Origin: Nitrospira sp. SG-bin2
GTDB lineage: Bacteria; Nitrospirota; Nitrospiria; Nitrospirales; Nitrospiraceae
Assembly (NCBI GenBank): GCA_002083405.1
Contig: LVWT01000051.1
Coordinates: 1-34,664 of the forward strand
Length of the DNA: 34,664 nucleotides
Direction: 5' to 3'
Position 1 is the first letter of the stretch. Each line of letters begins with the position of its first letter. The position numbers and the translations under genes were made by a program. A model generated the notes under the pieces. The model saw only the letters and a list, made by a program, of their open reading frames with translations, was not told the DNA's origin and did not search any database. Positions 15,801-22,286 of the stretch are shown in pieces.

Positions 15801-17577
15801 TGTTCTTCTTGCCCGGCTTGCCCTGCGGCGTCAGCATCATCTCCACCCAGTCCTTGATGGAGACCTTGACCGGATCGGCTTTCCAATCGGTCTTGTCCTT
15901 GGTGATCTCGTACTTCTTGCCGCCGTACCAATCCACCGTGGTGCCGACCAGTGTGTCGGATGGAATACCTGGCTTGATCTTGCCGATACGATCCGGCAGT
16001 TCGACGAGCGGCTTCATCACGTCGGTCTGGAATCCCGGCGCTTGCAGTGTGTTGTATACGCGCCAGAACCCCCACATCCCCGTGACATAATGTTGCGGGA
16101 TGTGGCAATGGAACACAAACTCACCGGCCAGGGCTTGCAGACCTCCCGACCCTCCCTCAATGACCTGATCATAGACCTCCGTCGGCCCAATGGACTGCAC
16201 GTCCAACCGGTCCGAAGTGTCGCTGATCTGCGGGAACTTCACCGGACCGTTCTTGGACACCGAGAAATCGAGCTGGCTGATTCCCGGCTGGCGCGCCCAG
16301 CGGATGGACCCGCCATGCAGGTGATGTGAGTGTACGATTTCCGAGCCGCCTGCCATCCGGAATTTGGCCGGATCGCCGAGGTAGGACCGGGGAATCGTCG
16401 TCGCCGGATCGCCGAATGTGTAGGACCCGTACGCCATGGACTCGTCGCCATAGAACCCCAGATGGGCCTGAAGCTCGATGCGCGTGCCGTGCGGCTCGCT
16501 CCGGTAGTTCAGCAACCGCGCGCCGGGACGATAGGAATCGGTGTGGGGATCGCGCTGCGGCAGCATTTCACTCTTCTTGTTCAAGAGCCGGAAGGCTTCA
16601 TCGCCGGCCTCGTGATAGAAGATCGCGAACTCGCGGAAGTCCGCCCCCTTCGGGTCTTCGATCATGGCTTCCCAGCCGCTCGCCATCGGCTTGCCGTCGA
16701 ACGGGCTGAGATAGCGGGAGCCACGCGGCTCCACGACGAGCATGCCGATCAAGCCCTGATTGAACTGCTCGCGCGAGGCATGCGAGCGGAAAAACCGCGC
16801 CCCTTCCTGCGTATCAGGCTGGATGAACCATTCGAAGGTCTGCTGTCCACCTGCCGCCACCGTGGCATCCGGATTCGACGGAGTCGCCGGCTTACCTGTT
16901 GCCGCTACCACCATCGAAGAGCCGTTAATGACGAGGTTCGTCGGTTCATCGTTGATCTGATTATGAAGCGTCAGCTTGAGGCAATCGCCCTGATTGGCCC
17001 TGATAACGAGCGGTTGGATCACATCGCCCTGCAACCCGTTCGACACGGCGCCGGGATCGTTGTCCTTCTCCCGCGCGTCCCGATTCGCCGTTTCCTCGGC
17101 TCTCGCCTTCTCGACGTTCTCAGTCAGCACGTACATATAGCCGGGGAAATAGTCGAGAAACCGGCTGAGTGTGATTTCGATGTTGATCGCCGAGACGTGA
17201 TACTCTTTCACCGGAACATTCGAGGGACAGCGAGGTCCGACGCCGACGGCAACCTTCGCAGGATCCTCTGCCACCAGCAACACGCCCTGTTGAAGCATGT
17301 GGCTATCCGCGCCGGAACTGTATCCGCCCTTTTTCCCGACATATTCCTGTTGCCGTTTCACCTCCTGCATCATACGGTCGTGCAGAATCGGCCCGCCTTC
17401 GCGATAGATGACCTTCTCCGCCGAGGCCTGGTCCGCGCTTCCGTCGTGGCTGTGCCGGTCTGCGGCCAGTCCGATCGGCGCCGTGACCAGACTGCCTGCG
17501 AACAACAAACTCAGCAGCATCAGCCCGAGGCTGGTTTTCCTTCCCCTGTGGTGCGATTCATCTCGTAACGGTCTCAT
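12820..17577 (-). CDS. Giant six-cupredoxin-domain multicopper oxidase
   Basis: A 1585-residue exported protein; most multicopper oxidases are 400-1100. The signal peptide is about residues 15-39. I count six cupredoxin-like units in three pairs, at about 115-290, 365-510, 700-945, 1005-1170, 1190-1355 and 1400-1555. Complete copper ligands are visible: H416-x2-H419-x-H421 and H490-C491-H492-x3-H496-x4-M501 (type 1 plus trinuclear) in unit 2; H790-x-H792 and H922-x-H924 in unit 3. In ordinary multicopper oxidases the two HxH motifs come first; here they follow the HxxHxH and HCH motifs, so the site would form between units 2 and 3. Units 4-6 keep the fold (SWHISGHWF, GYLDAGHWGMLKVL) but lack a full type-1 set. 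The start has GGAGGAGG 6 bases upstream. Substrate unknown; periplasmic oxidation of copper, a nitrogen compound or a phenol are all possible. A sigma-54 promoter lies upstream. Confidence 0.9.
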   Translation of the reverse strand: MRPLRDESHHRGRKTSLGLMLLSLLFAGSLVTAPIGLAADRHSHDGSADQASAEKVIYREGGPILHDRMMQEVKRQQEYVGKKGGYSSGADSHMLQQGVLLVAEDPAKVAVGVGPRCPSNVPVKEYHVSAINIEITLSRFLDYFPGYMYVLTENVEKARAEETANRDAREKDNDPGAVSNGLQGDVIQPLVIRANQGDCLKLTLHNQINDEPTNLVINGSSMVVAATGKPATPSNPDATVAAGGQQTFEWFIQPDTQEGARFFRSHASREQFNQGLIGMLVVEPRGSRYLSPFDGKPMASGWEAMIEDPKGADFREFAIFYHEAGDEAFRLLNKKSEMLPQRDPHTDSYRPGARLLNYRSEPHGTRIELQAHLGFYGDESMAYGSYTFGDPATTIPRSYLGDPAKFRMAGGSEIVHSHHLHGGSIRWARQPGISQLDFSVSKNGPVKFPQISDTSDRLDVQSIGPTEVYDQVIEGGSGGLQALAGEFVFHCHIPQHYVTGMWGFWRVYNTLQAPGFQTDVMKPLVELPDRIGKIKPGIPSDTLVGTTVDWYGGKKYEITKDKTDWKADPVKVSIKDWVEMMLTPQGKPGKKNTEKEQTLAYDATVNDWAWDGQKAMSEPETTYEWVNYKSATPGKRQEILFDARTGKIAWPWLRPHLGRRVPFSPSHSGAPWLEPIHRRDDGSNSTEPPRPGEQGPWSLCPEGAPRKYFNIHAITLPITLKKATAKTPAIVDPDGMLYVLHEEEQEVRKNHAKQMPLVIRGNVQDCIDVVYKSELKDDQRQGFSSKTNLHPHMFQFDTQASDGPIIGFSYEMSLRPFTILKDEHPGKGMPVPMNTTIEADAPKGAISITVKDATRYHLKTELGVGMDEVGRFESARISKIDGNTIVFERPLMHGHKKGEIVSVEWIRERWYVDADFGTTFWHDHVFGLDGWGHGLFSTFIAEPPRSTYHDPVTGKELRSGPVADIHTTEPVSAHISGSFREIVTQVMDSNPRTAELITTDNPQARVGAISVDGTPSAVYPAKLNLSAMKFLNGGEATTGSGYNMRVEPLSVRLANNPDPSQLFSSRIHGDPETPILRAYLGDPVVVRLLEGSANEVHSWHISGHWFPMERYSKNSIPRSTLHVVIGERYDAAIPAAGGPQQMAGDYLYYSGRASHFAEGSWGLFRVLDKAEASLKPLPGRSAIPESAKSVCPADAPVKSFNVSAIDKAIRYNKGTPGVMEVDLERKMVLGNEAGKMYVLEGEKTKVASGSLEPNPLTLHVNVGDCIKVNLKNEMAKDRAGFHVDHLAFDPKESMGINAGNNPGDQTVAPGQRRTYTFYAHPEFGENAALIQDWGNVIENPRNGLFGAIIIGPKGSQYRDPVTGEDLAQKSSWRADVMIDRTLPGNEQRKNYRSFALLFQDEDNIIGTSFMPYIQKVAGVTAVNYRSEPTDYRTEKGCAYSEVFACVKAGDQPVTPTIAAHLGDPVVIHVLGAFSEQVQLFSVSGHEWKHEPYLAGADLVSTMEFGGSEVINAWLHGGAGGPNGIPGDYLWLNQRPGYLDAGHWGMLKVLDRDSRTILPLDKQVPATQRAEEEHPAQSIPVSMKAE

Positions 17578-17825
17578 ACACGGCCTCCTCCCGATGGACC
17601 TGCCGCCTTTCGCAGCAGGTGGTTGAAATATCGTGGCTGTTGATCGCTCAGCGACCTTCTCCTGGTTCCTTATCCTTTTTGGAAAAGAGAACCGGCCTCC
17701 GACTACCTTCCGGCCTAGATCACAGTGGGATAGAGCTGGTGAAGGGCTCCTTCTTGCGAAGGAAATGGGTCATTCGGAGGCCGGTCCAAAATCACCCACA
17801 CCCTCACCAGCAGCCCAGCGATAGC

Positions 17826-17839
17826 GCAACCTTCGTGCC
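17826..17839 (-). promoter_or_regulatory. Sigma-54 (-24/-12) promoter for the multicopper oxidase
   Basis: Read on the minus strand, GGCACGAAGGTTGC matches the -24 GGCACG and -12 TTGC elements with the obligatory GG-N10-GC spacing. Transcription would start near 17814 and run toward the oxidase start at 17577. A sigma-54 activator gene ends 221 bases upstream. Confidence 0.7.
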
Positions 17840-17997
17840 GCGCGTCTACTGAATCACAACATGAAGAATCCTATTGGCAGGAGCGGCAATTGCGAGACCG
17901 ACTCAAACGTACCCACTCCGGAGCTGGTGAAAAAATCCACAGAGATACAAGGCTCACACAGGAGAGCAGCTACTCAGTGCGAGATTCCAATACGTTC

Positions 17998-18050
17998 CGC
18001 TGTCTAAATAAATGGACAGCGTTTGTCCCAGAATGGGGTGAAGAGGGACA
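17998..18050. promoter_or_regulatory. Candidate upstream activator sites (two palindromes)
   Basis: CGCTGTC (17998-18004) and GACAGCG (18015-18021) are perfect inverted 7-mers 10 bases apart. TGTCCC (18024-18029) and GGGACA (18045-18050) are perfect inverted 6-mers 15 bases apart. They lie about 160-210 bp upstream of the -24 element, the usual range for enhancer-like activator sites, and share TGTC half-sites. No T-tract follows them on the minus strand, which argues against a terminator. Confidence 0.45.
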
Positions 18051-18060
18051 GATGAAGGGG

Positions 18061-19455
18061 TTATTGAATAAAATAGTCGCGCAGTTTGTTGTAGAGATTC
18101 GCCCGGCTGATCTTGAGCAGCTTGGCCGCTTTGACCCGGTTGCCGTTGGTTTTCTTGAGCGCATCAAGAATACTCGCCCGTTCGCTGCGCGACACGGCCT
18201 CACGCGCGGCGGATCGTAGGTCTTTCGGCTCGTCTCTCGGCTCCATAGCATCAATGTCGTTGCACATGAGATTCGGTCCGGTCGTCGTGACGACAGCCCG
18301 CTCGATGGTGTGCTGCAATTCCCGGATATTGCCCGGCCATGGCGCGTTGCATAACGCCTGCATCGTTCGTTCAGCGACATGCCGGACTGTCTGACGGTGT
18401 CGGGCACAGGACACGGCGACGAAATGCTTCACCAACAGCGGGATATCTTCTCGCCGTTCCCGGAGCGGCGGGAGGTACAGCGGCAAGACCGCCAACCGGT
18501 AGTAGAGGTCCTGGCGAAACAACCTGGCTTTGACCAGTTCGGCCAGATCCTTGTTCGCTGCGGAGATGACCCGCACATCGACCGAGATCAGTCTGGCCCC
18601 GCCGACCCGCTTGATCTCGCCTTCTTGGAGCACGCGCAGCAACTTGGCCTGGAACACCGGCGTCGTGTCGGCAACCTCATCAAGGAAGATCGTTCCTCCG
18701 TCGGCCTCTTCGAACAGACCCCGCTTATCCGCGACCGCCCCGGTGAAGGCTCCCTTCACATGGCCGAACAACTCGCTTTCGAGCAGCGTCTCCGGCAACG
18801 CGCCGCAATCGACGACGATGAACGGCTTCTCATTCCGTGGGCTCAAGGCATGAATCGTCCTGGCAAGGACTTCTTTGCCTGTTCCGCTCTCGCCCTGGAT
18901 CAGGACCGTACCCGCGCTGTCCGCGATAAGAATGGTCATGCCGAACAGTTGCTGCATGGCCGGACTCCGGCCGATCAACTCACCCAAGGAGTCCCGCACC
19001 GCCGGAAGCGTCTGTTTTTCCGGAACAGACGCAACATTTGACAGCGCCTGACAGGGCTCGTCCTTGAACAACACCAGCATGGAGCCGACGTCGCCCCGGT
19101 CTGAGGCAAGTGGAAAGGCCTGGCGCATGCCGCAAGCCGTGCCGTCGCCTCCGCTGCGGCAGGAGACAGACTGAACGTCCGGAGCATCGAATACTTTGAC
19201 GGCCAGGCAGGTCCCACAGGGATCGGCCCGATGGGCGAAGGCTTCGTAACACTTGGCCCGGCGGCCGTTGGAACTCCTGGTAGAAGCCGATGACCAGGCC
19301 GACTCGTTCGCATAGATCACATTGAAACTGCGATCCATGACAGCCACGCGGTCGGTCAAGCCGCCGGCAAGCTGTTTGATGGCTTCTAGTCTGGCCGCCA
19401 GGATGGGATCTGCAAAGGAAGCGGGACGATTGTCGTCGTCTAGTGATCCGGCCAT
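18061..19455 (-). CDS. Sigma-54-dependent transcriptional activator with cysteine-rich PAS sensor domain
   Basis: A 464-residue activator. Residues about 20-135 form a PAS-like sensor with Cys69, Cys80, Cys83, Cys99 and Cys108; the C-x10-C-x2-C group suggests metal or redox sensing rather than phosphorylation, and there is no receiver domain. Residues about 158-390 are the AAA+ domain: Walker A GESGTGKE (188-195), the canonical sigma-54 contact loop GAFTGA (235-240), Walker B GTIFLDE (254-260) and PWPGNIREL (372-380). Residues about 437-460 form a Fis-type helix-turn-helix (NRVKAAKLLKISRANLYNKL). It sits directly upstream of the multicopper oxidase, which has a sigma-54 promoter, so the oxidase cluster is its likely target. 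The signal sensed is inferred only. The ribosome site is weak. Confidence 0.9.
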   Translation of the reverse strand: MAGSLDDDNRPASFADPILAARLEAIKQLAGGLTDRVAVMDRSFNVIYANESAWSSASTRSSNGRRAKCYEAFAHRADPCGTCLAVKVFDAPDVQSVSCRSGGDGTACGMRQAFPLASDRGDVGSMLVLFKDEPCQALSNVASVPEKQTLPAVRDSLGELIGRSPAMQQLFGMTILIADSAGTVLIQGESGTGKEVLARTIHALSPRNEKPFIVVDCGALPETLLESELFGHVKGAFTGAVADKRGLFEEADGGTIFLDEVADTTPVFQAKLLRVLQEGEIKRVGGARLISVDVRVISAANKDLAELVKARLFRQDLYYRLAVLPLYLPPLRERREDIPLLVKHFVAVSCARHRQTVRHVAERTMQALCNAPWPGNIRELQHTIERAVVTTTGPNLMCNDIDAMEPRDEPKDLRSAAREAVSRSERASILDALKKTNGNRVKAAKLLKISRANLYNKLRDYFIQ

Positions 19456-19465
19456 CTGTTTTTCT

Positions 19466-19591
19466 CGTAAGGCGTGAATCGTGAGGCGTCAGGCGATGAA
19501 AGCATACACGAGCGATGAAAGTTCAGTTCTCGTAACCCATATCATCCCTCAAGACTACCCTCTTGCCCCTTACGCCTTACCCCTCACGTGA
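19466..19591. repeat. Phased heptamer tracts between the activator and the receiver gene
   Basis: On the left, CGTAAGG, CGTGAAT, CGTGAGG and CGTCAGG follow one another from 19466. On the right, TGCCCCT, TACGCCT, TACCCCT and CACGTGA run 19564-19591, the reverse-complement flavour of the same words. The gap between them is also a multiple of 7. The TGA stop of the receiver gene (19586-19584) falls inside the right tract. Confidence 0.55.
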
Positions 19592-19979
19592 CCCTGTGGT
19601 TCAACAGCTGCTGCACACACTGCTTCAGCTCTGCTATACGGACCGGTTTATCGAAATAGGCATTGGCGCCGGCCTTTAACACGTCGCTTTTACACCGTGC
19701 ATCTCCGAACGCCGTCATGACGATGATGGGGCAGCCGGGCGCCACCGTCCTAAGCCGGCTGATGTAGTCAGCACCTCCGGCTGGCATTCGAAGATCCGTC
19801 AAGATGAGATCCGGAACCGATTGCAAGACCATTTGAAAGGCCTCGTCTCCGTCCCGGGCTTGCCGCAGCCGGTACTCGGCGCTCCAGAACTCGTCGCAGA
19901 GCAGGCTGAGCATCTCACGGTCATCCTCGACAATCAGCACGACAGCAGCCTTCCCCTTGGTCACGTTTGTCATCCTCAT
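19584..19979 (-). CDS. Stand-alone response-regulator receiver protein
   Basis: A 131-residue CheY-like protein without an output domain. The acidic pair ED (18-19), phosphoacceptor Asp62 (LTDLRMP), Thr/Ala in IVMTAFG and Lys111 (FDKPV) are all present, so it should be phosphorylatable. The start at 19979 is preceded by GGAAC in GGAGTAGGAAC; the frame is open back to 20126 but that extension has no receiver homology. It lies between the histidine kinase and the sigma-54 activator, all in one direction, and may act as a phosphate sink or relay for the kinase upstream. That role is inferred. Confidence 0.85.
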   Translation of the reverse strand: MRMTNVTKGKAAVVLIVEDDREMLSLLCDEFWSAEYRLRQARDGDEAFQMVLQSVPDLILTDLRMPAGGADYISRLRTVAPGCPIIVMTAFGDARCKSDVLKAGANAYFDKPVRIAELKQCVQQLLNHRVT

Positions 19980-20174
19980 CGATCTTGTTCCTACTCCCGT
20001 CTCTGTCTCTGTCGAGATGAATGGCAAAGGACATGCCGCCTGAACGGCAACTACATCGTCGGCATTCCAGCAGATTCGCAGCACAAGACGGCTACCTCGA
20101 CCTTCAAATGGAGAGAAATACCACAATATGGGGCAGATAGACTGGCGCGAGATGCCACAGGGTTTGGGAAGGGA

Positions 20175-20300
20175 GCGGATTGCGAATAGCTGATGGTGGG
20201 AATGTTGAGTTCTTAGTTATGAGTTATGGATACATCGCACCATTGTTCGCCACCCCTGATGCCTCACCACTAACCCCTCACGTCTGGATGCCATACGCTA
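20175..20300. repeat. Phased heptamer tract upstream of the receiver gene
   Basis: The interval reads in consecutive 7-mers with slowly changing words: GCGGATT, GCGAATA, GCTGATG, then TGTTGAG, TTCTTAG, TTATGAG, TTATGGA (20103-20130 offset within the same phase, 20203-20230), and later ACCCCTG, ATGCCTC, ACCACTA, ACCCCTC, ACGTCTG. It fills most of the 325-base gap between the kinase and the receiver gene; no gene is supported there. Confidence 0.55.
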
Positions 20301-20304
20301 GACA

Positions 20305-22245
20305 CTATATGCTCTTCGGAAGCAGGACCGTGAACCTCGTGCCTCTGCCTTCTTCGCTGTCGACCGTAATCGAGCCCTGATGTTCTTCGATGATACCCTT
20401 GACCACCGTGAGTCCAAGACCGGTCCCCTTGCCGAATTCTTTCGTCGTGTAAAACGGTTCGAAGATCTTCGGGAGCGAGTCTTTCGGAATTCCGTGGCCT
20501 GTATCGGCGACCGTCAGTTTGATCCCGCCTTGTTCCGGCTCTAATCCGATGCGTAATGTTCCACCCTCCTCCATGGCATGGAGCGCATTCATGATCAGGT
20601 TGATCATGACCTGGCTCATCTGATCTACGTCGGCCTGCGCCGCAGGACAGTGGTCGTCCAAAGCCAATTCCACCGTCACACCACTCTTTCCAAGTCGTTC
20701 ACGAAACAGCTCCAGACTGTCGTTCACGATGTCCTTCAAAACGAGCGGCCCTCGCTCCGGAGGCTTACGTCGGGCAAACGCGAGGAGCTGGTTCATCACT
20801 TTGGTGATCCGTTCGACCTGCGTCACGATCGTTTGGAGGCCCTTCTTGATTGGTTCCTCTTTCACTCGATCCATCAGATATTCGGCGCGGCCCAAAATCA
20901 CGTTCATGGGCGTGCCGATCTCATGGGCCATGCCGGACGCCAGCGTGCCCAATTCGGCAATCCGCTCGGTTTTCCTGAGCTGTTCTTGAATCTGGTTCAG
21001 GAGCGTGACGTCGATCCCCGTCCCCACCACATAATCCACCGCTCCCTCCCGATTGATAATGACGGTGTTGGACCAGGCGATGCGTCTTCGGCGGCCATCC
21101 TTCGAAACCCAGACATTCTCATATTCATTGCGTGGCTCCCCCCCTGCGAGGCGGACGAACAGGGCTTTCACAGCGTCGATCTCTTCAGGAATCAGGAGAA
21201 CGTCCCAGACCGTCTTCCCGACAATCTCCTCCGAGCTGTACCCGGTGGTCTGCTCGCAGGCCCGATTGAATCGGAGAATCTTGCCGTGACGATCCAGGAC
21301 GACCACCAGCGCCCCCGCAGTCTCTAACACCGCTTCAATAAACTCTTGTTGACTCCGCAACTCTTCCGTCACTCGGTGCCGCTCGGTGATGTCCCGTAAA
21401 ATAACGGTGTAGTATTTCTTCCCCTCCACAGTGATATGCGAAATAGCGGCTTCGACGGGAAACTCTTCCCCGTTGGTTCGCAGCCCGGACACAGTGCCCA
21501 GATGACCCATCTTCCGGCTTGTCACACCGCCTTGTCCGAATGCATGAACATGACCGTGATGGGCTTCGCGAAAGCGGGCGGGTAGGAATCGGTCAAGTGG
21601 CTGTCCGATCGCTTCTTGAGTGGAACAACCGAACATCTGCTCGGCCGCTCGGTTGAACAACACGATATTCTGATTCTGGTCTACCGTGATGATCGCATCC
21701 ATCGCGGACTCGATGATGCTTTGCAGCCTGAGTTGGCTGACCAGAAATTTCTCTTCAGCTTCTCGTCGGCTGGCTGAAGCTCCCGATGCCGCCGTCTCAG
21801 CGTAGGCCCTCGCCTCCTGCGCTGCCATCATGAGCCCTTCGGCATGGGCCCGCTCCACGCGTTCCGACATCAAGTCTCGCCCAACTTGTGTCCTATCGGC
21901 TTCTGTTTCTGCCAAACTCTGTTCCACCTGCTTATAGCGAAACAATCCCAGGGTCATGGACCACACAACAAACGTCCCTAGCGCTCGATTGAGCATGCCA
22001 TAGGAGGCGAGCGGCTCCGGCGGATTGAACAGCAATTCAACCCAGATGAGGCCGGTGACAAGGAGACAGAGATAGACAGGATCCCGCTTGCGCGGAGTGA
22101 AAATGGTCAGCACCAAAGGAACAACGTAGAGCATCGGTATCCCCACTCCAACCGGGGTCAGCAGGTCGAAGATGAAGATGCCGATCGTGAGGAGTGGGAT
22201 CGCCCAGGGCATAGCGCGCATGGCAGGGCTATGGTTGACCGTCAT
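20305..22245 (-). CDS. Membrane-bound PAS sensor histidine kinase (NtrB-like)
   Basis: A 646-residue kinase. Four hydrophobic segments in residues about 12-103 form the membrane part, with short loops and no large periplasmic domain. A coiled coil (about 105-165) leads to PAS1 (about 172-290) and PAS2 (about 298-420). The HisKA segment carries the phospho-acceptor His441 in GMAHEIGTPMNVILG, and the ATPase domain has the N box (NLIMNALHAMEEGG), DTGHGIP, a FEPFYTTK F box and GTGLGL. The start at 22245 has GGGAG 7 bases upstream; an in-frame start at 22272 lacks one. It begins 41 bases after the NtrC-type regulator, which is its evident partner. The stimulus is unknown; the membrane part suggests a lipid- or quinone-side signal. 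Confidence 0.92.
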   Translation of the reverse strand: MTVNHSPAMRAMPWAIPLLTIGIFIFDLLTPVGVGIPMLYVVPLVLTIFTPRKRDPVYLCLLVTGLIWVELLFNPPEPLASYGMLNRALGTFVVWSMTLGLFRYKQVEQSLAETEADRTQVGRDLMSERVERAHAEGLMMAAQEARAYAETAASGASASRREAEEKFLVSQLRLQSIIESAMDAIITVDQNQNIVLFNRAAEQMFGCSTQEAIGQPLDRFLPARFREAHHGHVHAFGQGGVTSRKMGHLGTVSGLRTNGEEFPVEAAISHITVEGKKYYTVILRDITERHRVTEELRSQQEFIEAVLETAGALVVVLDRHGKILRFNRACEQTTGYSSEEIVGKTVWDVLLIPEEIDAVKALFVRLAGGEPRNEYENVWVSKDGRRRRIAWSNTVIINREGAVDYVVGTGIDVTLLNQIQEQLRKTERIAELGTLASGMAHEIGTPMNVILGRAEYLMDRVKEEPIKKGLQTIVTQVERITKVMNQLLAFARRKPPERGPLVLKDIVNDSLELFRERLGKSGVTVELALDDHCPAAQADVDQMSQVMINLIMNALHAMEEGGTLRIGLEPEQGGIKLTVADTGHGIPKDSLPKIFEPFYTTKEFGKGTGLGLTVVKGIIEEHQGSITVDSEEGRGTRFTVLLPKSI

Positions 22246-22286
22246 ATGATCGCTCCCGACCGAGCAGACCATCCGACAAAAAGACT

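Larger units (their letters stand above)
17578..18060. other. Regulatory region upstream of the multicopper oxidase
   Basis: No gene supported in 483 bases. It contains the sigma-54 promoter, the upstream palindromes listed separately, and a CACAGAG-type repetitive stretch at about 17937-17966. The predicted transcript leader is about 235 bases, long for a sigma-54 gene; CGAAATATCGT-type palindromes in it are too weak to call. Confidence 0.5.

Noticed and set aside
14656..16329. Long plus-strand open frame (557 codons) opposite the multicopper oxidase
   Set aside because: It is antisense to a gene with clear domains and copper motifs; its product is Arg/His-rich without recognisable domains, as expected for a shadow in GC-rich DNA. 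The same applies to 16330-17568, 13618-14505 and 12676-13482.
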